From Mycolicibacterium parafortuitum (GTDB lineage Bacteria > Actinomycetota > Actinomycetes > Mycobacteriales > Mycobacteriaceae): a DNA stretch of 64,000 nt. Location: contig NZ_MVID01000001.1 in the NCBI RefSeq assembly GCF_002086815.1, positions 124,001 to 188,000 on the forward strand, read 5' to 3'. The stretch's first letter is position 1. The number at the start of each line of letters is the position of its first letter. A program made the translations under genes and the position numbers. Below are positions 24,692-33,586 of the stretch, one piece after another. Below the pieces are notes generated by a model, which saw only the letters and a list, made by a program, of their open reading frames with translations, was not told the origin of the DNA and did no database searches.

Positions 24692-25755
24692 GTCGGCGGG
24701 TCCAGGTCGGCGGTCTTGACCAGCCTCGCGGCGGGAAGTGACGGAGCCTGCGCGGGCTGCAGGAACCGCATCACGAAGATCCCGAACGGCAGGCCTTCGG
24801 TGTCGAGCCAGTGATACCCCGCGACCCGGGGGTCCTCGGCCGAGAGCACGAACGAGAGCCGACCGTCGTGGGTGTCTCCGCTGCGCGACACCGGCCGGTG
24901 CCGGTAGTCCAGCGAGTTCAGGAACCTGTTGTACAGCACGATGTTCCAGTGTCGGCAGGCGACGAGGGGGCCGTCGATCACCAGCGCCTCATCGGGTGCC
25001 AGCGACCACGCGCCGCGCAGATAGTGGATGCCGGGTTCGGTGAACGCCGCCCCGCCTGCCATCGCCGCCCAGTGCCGGACCGTGTTGGGGCAGCGGCGGT
25101 CCTCCTCGGTGGACAGTTCGAAGATCCGCGGGATCTGGGCGATGGTGGTGCCGAGTCGGGCCAGACCGCGGTCGAACCTGTCGGGGACGGGCACGGCGGG
25201 CGGGCCGCCCGCGCTGTCCGTTCTGGTGATGCGGCAGCTGCCTTCGTGCACCGGTACGGGGCCGCGGTGCACATACCGGACCCACAGTGACGTCGTCGAT
25301 TCCGGGATCTGCAGGTGTGTTCCCGACGACGCGCCCGTCGCCGAGACGGTGAGCTCGAAGCGGCCGTCGTCATCGACGCGGAGCCCGTCGGTGTCGACGC
25401 GTGCGACCGCCGCCGCGTCGGCCACGCCGCGGCCGGTGTAGGCGGTCACGGACTGATAGACGGAGTCGCCGACGTTGCCGCGGATGCGATAGCTGTGATC
25501 GCCCGAGATGTCGGTGATCCAGTACCGGTAGTCGGGGTTGTCCATGAAGAACTTCTGCCGCCAGCCGTTGAACGGGGTGAGTTCGGGGGCGTCGGGGTCG
25601 GTCTCGAAACGCCCGAGCAGGTTGTTGGTCGCGCGTACGAGGGCGCGGTAGCCGTCGGCACGTTCGACGTCGGACAGTGCGGCGGTGGCGTTTTCGAGGA
25701 AGCGGCCGGCCTCGTCGAGACCTTGGACGAATGCCGTCCAGCCCTCGCCGGTCAC
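24688..25755 (-). CDS. DUF1214 domain protein
   Basis: A 355-residue protein whose C-terminal third is a DUF1214 domain (RHWNIVLYNRFLNSLDYRHR, then GYHWLDTEGLPFGIFVMRFL). The N-terminal part contains NPDYRYWITDISGDHSYRIR. The biochemical role of this family is not established; it is common beside sulfotransferase and CoA-pathway genes in mycobacteria. The start is GTG 25755; the frame stays open to a TTG that overlaps the -35 box and cannot be used. First gene of a two-gene unit with the sulfotransferase, opposite a TetR gene. Confidence 0.7.
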   Translation of the reverse strand: MTGEGWTAFVQGLDEAGRFLENATAALSDVERADGYRALVRATNNLLGRFETDPDAPELTPFNGWRQKFFMDNPDYRYWITDISGDHSYRIRGNVGDSVYQSVTAYTGRGVADAAAVARVDTDGLRVDDDGRFELTVSATGASSGTHLQIPESTTSLWVRYVHRGPVPVHEGSCRITRTDSAGGPPAVPVPDRFDRGLARLGTTIAQIPRIFELSTEEDRRCPNTVRHWAAMAGGAAFTEPGIHYLRGAWSLAPDEALVIDGPLVACRHWNIVLYNRFLNSLDYRHRPVSRSGDTHDGRLSFVLSAEDPRVAGYHWLDTEGLPFGIFVMRFLQPAQAPSLPAARLVKTADLDPPT

Positions 25756-25795
25756 GGCTGCACCGCGCCGGCGGCGTGCTCTCGCATGGAGACCG

Positions 25796-25824
25796 AGTGT
25801 CGCCGAACCGGCTCGGGGTGTCAA
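25796..25824 (-). promoter_or_regulatory. Promoter of the DUF1214/sulfotransferase unit
   Basis: Minus strand TTGACA (25824-25819), 17-base spacer, GACACT (25801-25796). The same TTGACA sits next to the same operator type upstream of the MpaB-like unit. Confidence 0.55.
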
Positions 25825-25829
25825 CGACC

Positions 25830-25853
25830 TACGGGAATCAATCGATTCCTGTG
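25830..25853. promoter_or_regulatory. TetR-type operator in the divergent region
   Basis: Core GGAATC-AATC-GATTCC inverted repeat, 26 bases before the TetR start and next to the -35 box of the DUF1214 promoter. It shares 17 of 24 positions with the operator at 23345-23370. Binding by the adjacent TetR protein is inferred. Confidence 0.65.
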
Positions 25854-25878
25854 CAAGGGGGCATGCGATGATCGGGCG

Positions 25879-26508
25879 GTGACGACGCCGAAGCGCTGGC
25901 GCGGCCAGACGATGCGCGACCGGTCGGCCGACCGGCGGGTGCAGCTGCTCGACGTCGGTGAGCGGCTCCTCGGTACGGACGGATCAGCGGCGGTGGGCAT
26001 GCGGGCGGTGTGCCGTGAGGCGGGGCTGAGCCCGCGCTACTTCTACGAGAGCTTCGACAGCAGAGAAGCGCTGCTCGTCGCGGTGTACAACCGTGTCGAG
26101 GACCGCCTGATGAACCACATCGCCGACGGCGGCGGCGCTCAGCCGCTGACACCGCGCGACGTGCTCGAGCGCTGTGCGAACTTCTTCGAGGAGGATCCGC
26201 GCCGCGCGCGAATCCTGCTGCGGGAGCCGTTGGCCGACGACACACTGCGCAAACACAGCGCGAGCCGCACCCCGGCGTTCATCCGCGCGCTCATCCCGCT
26301 GGTCGGTCCTGAACTGCGTGATGCGGTGCCGCGCGACGCCGAGCAGATGGAGATCCTGTCGACCGTGCTCGGCGGCGCGCTCGTCGCGCTGTACCTGGAG
26401 TGGGCGGACGGCCGCCTCAACGTCGGTCGTGAGACGGTCGCCGACGCCGCCGCCCACGTCGTCTCCGCGCTGGTCGCGATGCCGGGATCGGCGCCACCGG
26501 CTCGGTAA
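25879..26508 (+). CDS. TetR family transcriptional regulator
   Basis: A 209-residue regulator with a helix-turn-helix at about residues 20-65 (GSAAVGMRAVCREAGLSPRY, FYESFDSREALLVAVYNR) and a helical C-terminal domain ending in an alanine-rich helix. The start is GTG 25879; ATG 25912 is an alternative. It is divergent from the DUF1214 gene. The matching operator at 23345 suggests it controls both minus-strand units (DUF1214-sulfotransferase and MpaB-like/SnoaL-like). The ligand is unknown but probably lipophilic, given the target genes. Confidence 0.9.
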   Translation: MTTPKRWRGQTMRDRSADRRVQLLDVGERLLGTDGSAAVGMRAVCREAGLSPRYFYESFDSREALLVAVYNRVEDRLMNHIADGGGAQPLTPRDVLERCANFFEEDPRRARILLREPLADDTLRKHSASRTPAFIRALIPLVGPELRDAVPRDAEQMEILSTVLGGALVALYLEWADGRLNVGRETVADAAAHVVSALVAMPGSAPPAR

Positions 26509-26563
26509 CGAAGTCCGGATTCCGCCGCGAGCAGCGCGCGCGCCGCCTAACGTGGGTCTTTCT

Positions 26564-28624
26564 ATGGACCGGAGCCCATCGGACGAGCCGGGCGGTGCCC
26601 CGTCGGCGGTCGCCGCGCCCGCATCACCGTCGACGGCTGAGGTCTCGGCCGTATCCCCGGCACTTCCACAGGCGGACGACCAGGAGAAGCCGGGCCGCGA
26701 GCTGACCGGCTTCACCCGGAATCTGGTCACCGGAGTCGCGTTCGCCGTCGCGGTCCTGACCATCTGGCAGGTGTTCCGGCCGCTGTCCCAGGGCAGCCAG
26801 TACTACCTGATCGTGTTCCTGGCCGGCACGCTGCCGCTGGTCTACCTGGTCTACCGGTCGGGTTGGGGCCGGCTGGACCACCCGGACCGGCCCGCTGTCC
26901 TGGACTGGGTGCTCGCGGTGGTCACGCTCATGGTGTGCCTGTACCCGGTGCTTCCGCTGCGCGTCGGCGAGGCCGGCGGCGGATACAACGCGTTCCTGGA
27001 CCGCCAGGGCATGCTCGCCCCACTCGACGTGGTGATGGGTGCGCTGCTGCTGGTGCTCATCATCGAGGCGTGCCGGCGCACCACCGGGTGGGCGCTGCCG
27101 GTGGTGTGCGCGGCGTTTCTGGCCTACGGCTACTACGGGGGCCTGCTGCCCCAGGGCTGGGCGATCGGGCATGCCGGGCTGGACTTCGACCAGATCATCG
27201 ATGCGCTGTACAACTCGGGCAGCGGCTTCTTCGGCACGCCGCTGGACGTCGCGGCCACCTACATCGTGCTGTTCACCATCTACGGCGCGGTCCTCGACCT
27301 CTCCGGCGGTGCCCGGTTTTTCGTCGACCTGTCGGTCGCCGCGTTCCGTCGCTCACGAAGCGCGGCGGGCCGCACCGCGGTCGCGTCGGGGTTCCTGCTC
27401 GGCACCGTGTCGGGATCCGGGACGGCCACCGCGGTCACCGTGGGCGCGGTGACATGGCCCATCATGCGGCGGGCGGGCTACACCCCCGAACGTGCGGGCG
27501 GGGTGCTCGCCGCCGCGGGCGTCGGCGCGCTGCTGTCACCGCCGACCCTCGGGGCGGCCGCATTCATCGTCGCCGAATACCTCGAGGTGTCCTACCTGAT
27601 GGTGCTGGGCTGGGCGATGATCCCGACCGTCCTGTACTACCTGGGCATCCTGCTGGCCGTGGAGATCGATGCCCGCCGGTTCGGGATGACGGCCGCGAAC
27701 CTCGACACCGTCTCGCCGTGGAAACTGCTGGGCCGCTTCGGCTATCACTTCTCGTCGCTGATCGCGATCGTGGTGTTCCTGGCCGTCGGCATGTCGGCGA
27801 CCAGGGCGGTGGTCTACGCGACCGCGCTGGCGTTCGTGCTGTCCTTCGCCGACCGGCGGCACCGGCTCACGCCGCGCCGGCTCTACGACGCGTTGAGCGC
27901 CGGTGTGCGCGGGGTGCTGCCCGTCGTCGCGGTGTGTGCGGCGGCGGGGGTGATCACCGCGACGACCACCAAAACCGGTCTGGGCGCCCAGTTCTCGTCC
28001 GTACTGGTGGGTGGCGTGGACGCGGTCACCGACAACCGCACCGTGATGCTGGCGCTGACGGCGGTCTTCGCCGCGATCGCGCTGGCGCTGCTGGGCCTGG
28101 CGATCCCGGTCACCGCGTCGTTCGTCATCGGCTGGGTCATCATCGGGCCCGCGCTGCTCGCGCTCGGCGTTCCCGCCCCCGCGGCGGCGATGTTCGTCTT
28201 CTACTACTCGGTGCTGTCCGAGGTGACTCCGCCGACCGCGCTGGCGGCCGTCGGCGCATCCGCGGTCACCGGTGGCCGGGCCATCCCGACGATGTGGCAG
28301 GCGCTGCGCTACGCCGCGCCCGCCTTCCTGGTGCCCATCGCGTTCGTGCTGACCGACCCAGGGGAGTACCTGCTGGGCCGCGGCCCGGTGGTGGGCGTCG
28401 CGTGGGTGTTCGCGGTCGCCTGCCTCGGCATCGTCGCGTTGTCGTTCGCCGCGGGCGGGTGGGCGCTCGGCGCCGGGCCGATGCGGCGCCCGGCGCGGAT
28501 TCTCAGCGCGATCGCGGCGCTGCTGTTGTTGTTCCTTCATCCCGTCTCCATCGCGGCGGGATCGGCGTGCCTGCTCGGCGCAGTCGCGCTCACCTTCATC
28601 ACCAACACGAGGAGACGGACATGA
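26564..28624 (+). CDS. TRAP transporter, fused DctQM permease
   Basis: A 686-residue membrane protein with a disordered N-terminus (about 45 residues) and some 17 hydrophobic segments. It fuses the small (DctQ) and large (DctM) TRAP subunits. SGFLLGTVSGSGTATAVTVG and GGVLAAAGVGALLSPPTLGA are typical DctM signature loops. TRAP carriers import organic acids with a sodium or proton gradient, with the help of a periplasmic binding protein. The following gene encodes that protein and overlaps by four bases. ATG 26564 is the natural start. Confidence 0.9.
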   Translation: MDRSPSDEPGGAPSAVAAPASPSTAEVSAVSPALPQADDQEKPGRELTGFTRNLVTGVAFAVAVLTIWQVFRPLSQGSQYYLIVFLAGTLPLVYLVYRSGWGRLDHPDRPAVLDWVLAVVTLMVCLYPVLPLRVGEAGGGYNAFLDRQGMLAPLDVVMGALLLVLIIEACRRTTGWALPVVCAAFLAYGYYGGLLPQGWAIGHAGLDFDQIIDALYNSGSGFFGTPLDVAATYIVLFTIYGAVLDLSGGARFFVDLSVAAFRRSRSAAGRTAVASGFLLGTVSGSGTATAVTVGAVTWPIMRRAGYTPERAGGVLAAAGVGALLSPPTLGAAAFIVAEYLEVSYLMVLGWAMIPTVLYYLGILLAVEIDARRFGMTAANLDTVSPWKLLGRFGYHFSSLIAIVVFLAVGMSATRAVVYATALAFVLSFADRRHRLTPRRLYDALSAGVRGVLPVVAVCAAAGVITATTTKTGLGAQFSSVLVGGVDAVTDNRTVMLALTAVFAAIALALLGLAIPVTASFVIGWVIIGPALLALGVPAPAAAMFVFYYSVLSEVTPPTALAAVGASAVTGGRAIPTMWQALRYAAPAFLVPIAFVLTDPGEYLLGRGPVVGVAWVFAVACLGIVALSFAAGGWALGAGPMRRPARILSAIAALLLLFLHPVSIAAGSACLLGAVALTFITNTRRRT

Positions 28625-29631
28625 AGCGCACGGTGACGACGTTCGCGACGCTGATGCTCGCCGCGGCCGCGATATCGGGATGCGGCGGACGCCAGGATGC
28701 GCCTGCCGCGGACTCCGGCGGCGAGATCACCTGCGAGATCGGTTCCGACACCCGGGTCAGTATCGCGACCGGGAATTCGACGGGCGTGTATTTCTCGCTC
28801 GGAAACGCCTTCGCCGAACAGCTTTCGGCCGCCACCGGCGGAAAGCTCAAGGCCACCGCCGCCGAGACGGGCGCTTCGGTGCAGAACATCCAGCAGCTCG
28901 TCGCAGGCAGCTATCAGGTCGCGTTCTCCCTCGCCGACACCGCCGCCGACGCGGTCGACGGGAAGGGCAGCTTCGACGGTGCCGAGCAACCGATCCAGGC
29001 GCTGTCCCGGATCTACCCGAACTACACGCAGGTCGTCGTGCGCGCCGACAGCGGGATCACCTCCGTCGGCGACATGCGGGGCAAGCGGGTGTCGACCGGC
29101 TCGCCCGGCTCCGGTACCGAGGTGATCGCCAACCGCTTGCTGGAGGCCGCCGGTTTGAATCCCCGAACCGACGTCGCCGCACAGCGTCTCGACCTGACCA
29201 AGACCGTCGACGGGATGAAGGACGGCGCCATCGACGCGATGTTCTGGTCCGGCGGGCTGCCGACGCCCGGAATCACCGATCTGTTCACCTCCGAGCGGGA
29301 CAACGTCAGGTTCATCGACGTGACGCCGCAGCTCGGTCCGCTGGCCGAGATCAGCATCGCCTACGAACAGGGCCTCATCCCGGCCGAGGCCTACGGGCTG
29401 CCGTCCGCCGTGCCGACCATCGTCGTACCCAACGTGCTGCTGGTCCGTGACGACCTCGACGCGAACCTCGCCTGCGTGCTGACCAAGACGCTGTTCGAGA
29501 AGCAGCCCGAGCTCGCCAACGTGGTCAGCGCCGCCAAGGGCATCAGCCTCGAGCATGCCCGCGAGACCGCGCCGGTACCGCTGAACCGCGGCGCGGAACT
29601 CGCCCTGGACGAACTCAACGCGCCCAAGTAG
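28621..29631 (+). CDS. TAXI-family TRAP substrate-binding lipoprotein
   Basis: A 336-residue lipoprotein. The signal peptide MKRTVTTFATLMLAAAAISG ends in a lipobox before Cys21. The mature part shows TAXI features: IATGNSTGVYFSLGNAFAEQ near the N-terminus and MRGKRVSTGSPGSGTEVIA in the middle. It would deliver a carboxylate such as glutamate-like or C4/C5 acids to the fused permease; the ligand is not predictable. ATG 28621 overlaps the permease stop (ATGA). It converges on a FadE gene with a 9-base gap. Confidence 0.9.
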   Translation: MKRTVTTFATLMLAAAAISGCGGRQDAPAADSGGEITCEIGSDTRVSIATGNSTGVYFSLGNAFAEQLSAATGGKLKATAAETGASVQNIQQLVAGSYQVAFSLADTAADAVDGKGSFDGAEQPIQALSRIYPNYTQVVVRADSGITSVGDMRGKRVSTGSPGSGTEVIANRLLEAAGLNPRTDVAAQRLDLTKTVDGMKDGAIDAMFWSGGLPTPGITDLFTSERDNVRFIDVTPQLGPLAEISIAYEQGLIPAEAYGLPSAVPTIVVPNVLLVRDDLDANLACVLTKTLFEKQPELANVVSAAKGISLEHARETAPVPLNRGAELALDELNAPK

Positions 29632-29640
29632 AGCGCGCGG

Positions 29641-30789
29641 TCAGACCGACGCGGACTCCAGCAGACGACACAGCGTCTCCCGGTGGAAGCGGGCGTCGCC
29701 GGACAGCAGCGCGCCGCAGCGCGCCCGCCGTAGGTACAGGTGCAGATTGTGCTCCCAGGTGAAGCCGATGCCGCCGTGCAGCTGCAGTGCCTCGCCTGCG
29801 ATCCGGCCCGCGGCATCCGAGGTGTACGCCTTCGCGACGCTGACCGCCCGCTCGACGTCCGCGGCGCTCTCGGGGCCGGCGTTCTCGGGGGCGGCGTCGA
29901 GCACCATCGCGGCGTGGTACGTGGCGGCAGTGCTGCCCTGTAACCAGATCCGCATGTCCGCGCATTTGTGCTTCACGGCCTGGAAGCTGCCGACCGGTCG
30001 GCCGAACTGGACCCTCTCCTTGACGTAGTCGACGGTCATCGCGAGTAGGCGCTGCCCGACGCCGACCAGCTCGGCGCACACCAGCACGGTGTGCAGGTGC
30101 ATCGACCGGGTGATCGCCGCGGCCGCGTCGGCCCCGGCCGCACACAGCGCGGACCCGTCGACGAGGACGTCGTCGAGTCGGACGTCGCAGTAACTGCGGG
30201 TGAGGTCCAGCGTCTGCTGGCGCACGACCTCCACGCCGCGGGCGTCGGTGGGCACGAGGAAGCGTGCGGGCGCGCCGTCGAGCAGCGCGTCGACGACGAG
30301 AAACTGGGCCGCGTCGGCGTCCTGGACGTTGACCTTGGTACCCGAGAGCCGGTAGCCGCCACCCTGGGGTACCGCCGCCGTGCTGATGCCGAGGGTGCCC
30401 CAGGGCCGGCCGAACTCGGTGAAAGCCCAGCCGACGATCAGCGATCCTTCCGAGATCAGCTGCAGCAGTTTGGATTTGTTCTCCGCCGTGGAGGTGGCCA
30501 GCGCATCGGCGGCGACCGAGACCGGGATGAACGGGGTGGCTGCCAGGCCGTGCCCGAGTTCGGCGCAGACCAGCGCGAGGTCGACGACCTGCTGGCCCAG
30601 TCCGCCGTCGCGCTCGGGGATCCCGAGTGCGGGCCAGCCCAGATCCGTTCCGTCCTTCCACAAGTCGGCATCGAAACCTTCGGTGCTGTCGATGAGCCGG
30701 CGTGCGTGCTCGACCGACGCCCGCCGCGTCAGCAGCGACCGGGTGGAGTCGACCAGGCCCCGTTGTTCGACGGTGAGTGTGAAGTCCAC
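29641..30789 (-). CDS. Acyl-CoA dehydrogenase, FadE27-like (beta-type) subunit
   Basis: A 382-residue flavoprotein of the acyl-CoA dehydrogenase family, with ALQLHGGIGFTWEHNLHLYL near the C-terminus and RVQFGRPVGSFQAVKHKCAD in the helical domain. These marks are typical of the partner subunit in the alpha2-beta2 enzymes of steroid side-chain oxidation. The start is GTG 30789 with a perfect AAGGAG nine bases before it. It is divergent from the alpha-type FadE at 30905 across 115 bases that hold the 15-bp element. The two likely form one heteromeric dehydrogenase. Confidence 0.85.
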   Translation of the reverse strand: MDFTLTVEQRGLVDSTRSLLTRRASVEHARRLIDSTEGFDADLWKDGTDLGWPALGIPERDGGLGQQVVDLALVCAELGHGLAATPFIPVSVAADALATSTAENKSKLLQLISEGSLIVGWAFTEFGRPWGTLGISTAAVPQGGGYRLSGTKVNVQDADAAQFLVVDALLDGAPARFLVPTDARGVEVVRQQTLDLTRSYCDVRLDDVLVDGSALCAAGADAAAAITRSMHLHTVLVCAELVGVGQRLLAMTVDYVKERVQFGRPVGSFQAVKHKCADMRIWLQGSTAATYHAAMVLDAAPENAGPESAADVERAVSVAKAYTSDAAGRIAGEALQLHGGIGFTWEHNLHLYLRRARCGALLSGDARFHRETLCRLLESASV

Positions 30790-30853
30790 GGCCTGCTCCT
30801 TAGCTGAAGGGGATCGCTTGAGGGAGATACTCGAAAACCTTCCCAAAGATACA

Positions 30854-30868
30854 GGATACTGATTAAGC
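30854..30868. promoter_or_regulatory. 15-bp regulon element, copy A
   Basis: GGATACTGATTAAGC between the two divergent FadE genes. It belongs to a set of four close matches (consensus GKRYACTNATWWAGC). Here it also lies in a wider dyad, TGATTAAGCTAAATCA (30860-30875). It would control both directions, including the FadE-amidohydrolase-mce series. Confidence 0.65.
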
Positions 30869-30904
30869 TAAATCACGCGTGGCGGATCGGAAGCGGAGGG
30901 TGCT

Positions 30905-32083
30905 TTGCAACTCAGGCAGGACGCGGGACTCGATGAACTGCGGCAGCGTGTTCGCGACCTCGCAGCCCGCCATGCGCCGCCCCGGCAGGCGCGCACCGGC
31001 GTCCGCGCACCCGAAGCCGAGGACATTCCCGCGCTGCGGAAATGGACCGGCCTGTTGTTCGCTGAACAGTTGCTGGGAGTGAATTGGCCGGTGGAGTTCG
31101 GCGGACTGGCAGAGCCGCACCCACTGCACGAATCGGTGGTGCTCACCGAACTCGTGCGGGCCGGCGCGCCGGGTCCGGTCGGTGGTGGGCTGCTCGCCGC
31201 GGCGGCGATCATCTCGTCCGGGACCGCCGCGCAGAAGGAGTACTTCCTGCCGCGGATCCGGTCCGGTGAGCACATCTGGTGCCAGTTGTTCAGCGAACCC
31301 GACGCCGGTAGCGACCTGGCGAACCTACGGACCCGCGCGCGGCAGGACGGCGACGAGTTCGTCGTCGACGGTCAGAAGGTGTGGACGACCAACGGCCAGC
31401 ATGCCGACTGGGGATATCTGCTGGCGCGCACCGATTCCGAGGCGCCCAAGCACGCGGGCATCACCGCGTTCGCCCTCGACATGACCACCCCGGGTGTCAC
31501 CGTGCGCCCGTTGCGCGAGATCACCGGCACGTCCGACTTCAACGAGGTCTTCTTCGACGGGGTGCGCATCCCGGCCGAGCGGGTGATCGGTGAGGTGAAC
31601 CAGGGCTGGGCGGTGACGACCGCGAGCCTGGCGCAGGAACGGGCGGGCGCCGGCGGCGGCGCGTCGCTGTTCGCCGCGCTGGACCGCCTGGTCAGGCTCG
31701 CCGGCGACACCGACCGCGACGGGGTACCCGCCATCGACTGCGACGACATCCGCCAGACGATCGGCCGCCTGGCCACCGAAGTCCATGTCAACGCGCTGGT
31801 CTCGGCATTCGGGGAGAGCCGCCTCCTGCACGGCACCGGTGACGTCGCCGACGCCCCGGCCTCGAAGATCATGTTCAGCGAGGTGAATCTCGGTCTGCAC
31901 GAGTTCGGGTTCGGCTTACAGGGCCAGGACGGCATCCGCGTCGAAGGCGATCCCGAGGTCGCCGACGACGGCTGGTGGCAGGACGGGTTCCTGTATGCGC
32001 GCGCGTTCACGATCGCCGGCGGCACCAACGAGGTACTGCGCAACATGATCGCCGAACGCGCACTCGGCCTTCCCCGCGGCTGA
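30905..32083 (+). CDS. Acyl-CoA dehydrogenase, FadE26-like (alpha-type) subunit
   Basis: A 392-residue acyl-CoA dehydrogenase with the flavin/substrate signature QLFSEPDAGSDLANLRTRAR near residue 126, GQKVWTTNGQHADWG, and the C-terminal FTIAGGTNEVLRNMIAERAL. The start is TTG 30905, preceded by GGAGG at good spacing. It probably pairs with the divergent FadE at 30789 and oxidises an alpha,beta position of a CoA ester. It is followed after 41 bases by the amidohydrolase and then the mce genes, so it may be the first gene of that long operon. Confidence 0.88.
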   Translation: MQLRQDAGLDELRQRVRDLAARHAPPRQARTGVRAPEAEDIPALRKWTGLLFAEQLLGVNWPVEFGGLAEPHPLHESVVLTELVRAGAPGPVGGGLLAAAAIISSGTAAQKEYFLPRIRSGEHIWCQLFSEPDAGSDLANLRTRARQDGDEFVVDGQKVWTTNGQHADWGYLLARTDSEAPKHAGITAFALDMTTPGVTVRPLREITGTSDFNEVFFDGVRIPAERVIGEVNQGWAVTTASLAQERAGAGGGASLFAALDRLVRLAGDTDRDGVPAIDCDDIRQTIGRLATEVHVNALVSAFGESRLLHGTGDVADAPASKIMFSEVNLGLHEFGFGLQGQDGIRVEGDPEVADDGWWQDGFLYARAFTIAGGTNEVLRNMIAERALGLPRG

Positions 32084-32124
32084 CCCGACCCGAACCCCAC
32101 GAGATCCGACAGACGGAGGATGCA

Positions 32125-33285
32125 GTGCCGTTACAGGACTGGATGAAGATCATCTCGGTGGACGACCACGTCATCGAGCATCCCAGGGTGTGGCAGGACA
32201 GGTTGCCCGAACGGATGCGTGACGACGGCCCCCAGATCATCGAAACCGCTGAGGGGCACCACGTCTGGCGGTACGAAGGTCAGCTCTACCCGCAGATCGG
32301 GCTGAACGCGGTGGCAGGCAAGCCGCCGTCGGAGTACGGGATGGAACCCGTGCGCTACGACCAGATGATCCCGGGTTGCTACGACCCGGTCGAGCGGGTC
32401 AAGGACATGGACATCGACGGCGTGCACGCCGCGCTGTCCTTCCCGTCGTTCCCCGGGTTCGGTGGCGGGGTCTTCCAGCGGGCCAAGGACAGGGACCTCG
32501 CGCTCGCGTGCGTGCGCGCGTGGAACGACTTCCAGGTCGACGAGTGGTGCGCCGCGGCGCCGGACCGGTTGATCCCGCTCGGGATTCTGCCGACCTGGGA
32601 TCCGCAGCTGGCGGCCGACGAGGTGGATCGGCTCGCACGGCTCGGCACCCGCGCGGTGTCCTTCCCGGACAGCCCGGTTCCGTTGGGGCTGCCGTCCTTT
32701 CACCACCCCAGTCACTGGGAGGTGCTCTGGGACGCGGTGGAACGCGCCGACATGCCGATCTGTCTGCACTTCGGCGCGGGCGGCTACGTCCCGGGCTTCT
32801 CGTTCGCCAACCCGAACCCGGCCGATATGGCGCCGTTCGCGGTCGCGATCGCGACGTTCTCGACGAACCTGATGTGGACCACCGCCGACCTCGTGTTCTC
32901 CGGGATGCTGCAGCGCCATCCGAACATCAAGTTCATGCTCTCCGAGGGTGGGATCGGCTGGATTCCGTACATCCTGGAACGGTTGGACTACACGTGGGAG
33001 CGGCACCGCTGGTACCAGAACATCAGCCGCACAGACCGCCCGTCCGACCTGTTCCGCAAGCACATCTGGGGCTGCTTCATCGACGATGTGCACGGTGTCG
33101 GGTCGCGGGACGTGATCGGTGTCGAGAACATCCTGATCGAGGTCGACTATCCGCACTCGGACTCGAACTGGCCCAACAGCCGCAAACGCATCGCCGAAAA
33201 CCTGCGCGAGGTCGACGACCACGACGCGCACCGCATCGTCGAACTCAACGCCCGCGAATTGCTCCACTTCGGCGCGGACAGATGA
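32125..33285 (+). CDS. Amidohydrolase_2 family metal-dependent hydrolase
   Basis: A 386-residue TIM-barrel protein of the amidohydrolase_2 (aminocarboxymuconate-semialdehyde decarboxylase-like) family. Metal-ligand positions are visible: SVDDHVIEHP near residue 11, PICLHFGAGG, FMLSEGGIGWIPYILERLDY and EVDYPHSDSNWP. Family members hydrolyse or decarboxylate ring-fission or carboxylated intermediates, and mycobacterial copies often sit in lipid and steroid clusters. The start is GTG 32125 after GGAGG. Its stop overlaps the next ATG (ATGA). Confidence 0.85.
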   Translation: MPLQDWMKIISVDDHVIEHPRVWQDRLPERMRDDGPQIIETAEGHHVWRYEGQLYPQIGLNAVAGKPPSEYGMEPVRYDQMIPGCYDPVERVKDMDIDGVHAALSFPSFPGFGGGVFQRAKDRDLALACVRAWNDFQVDEWCAAAPDRLIPLGILPTWDPQLAADEVDRLARLGTRAVSFPDSPVPLGLPSFHHPSHWEVLWDAVERADMPICLHFGAGGYVPGFSFANPNPADMAPFAVAIATFSTNLMWTTADLVFSGMLQRHPNIKFMLSEGGIGWIPYILERLDYTWERHRWYQNISRTDRPSDLFRKHIWGCFIDDVHGVGSRDVIGVENILIEVDYPHSDSNWPNSRKRIAENLREVDDHDAHRIVELNARELLHFGADR

Positions 33286-33557
33286 CCGAACGCCCGGACA
33301 CCGACGACTACGACCTGCTGACCTTCGGCGAAGTCGCGGCCCGGCTCTCCGAACGCCTCGCCGAGGAGCAGGAGGTGCTCGCACAGGCGCGCCGCGACGA
33401 CGACACCGCCCGCATCGAGGCGTGCGAGCAGCGGATCGAGGTGCTGCGGACGAGCGTGGAGCGGTACGGGCGGGAACAGCAGACGGGTGAGGTGTTCCGG
33501 CGCCGCTTCGGCGCGATACCGGTACAGCCGCCCGCCGAACGCCCCAGCTGGCAGTAA
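33282..33557 (+). CDS. Small acidic coiled-coil protein of unknown function
   Basis: A 91-residue protein I do not recognise. It is acidic and helical: residues 14-70 contain long charged heptad-like stretches (VAARLSERLAEEQEVLAQAR, IEACEQRIEVL) that suggest a coiled coil. The tail is proline-rich. There is no signal or membrane segment. The four-base overlap with the amidohydrolase and the 29-base gap to yrbEA make it part of the same transcript, so it may assist the amidohydrolase. Confidence 0.7.
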   Translation: MTERPDTDDYDLLTFGEVAARLSERLAEEQEVLAQARRDDDTARIEACEQRIEVLRTSVERYGREQQTGEVFRRRFGAIPVQPPAERPSWQ

Positions 33558-33586
33558 CAGTTCGGGTCCGAGCGGGAAGTTCGACG

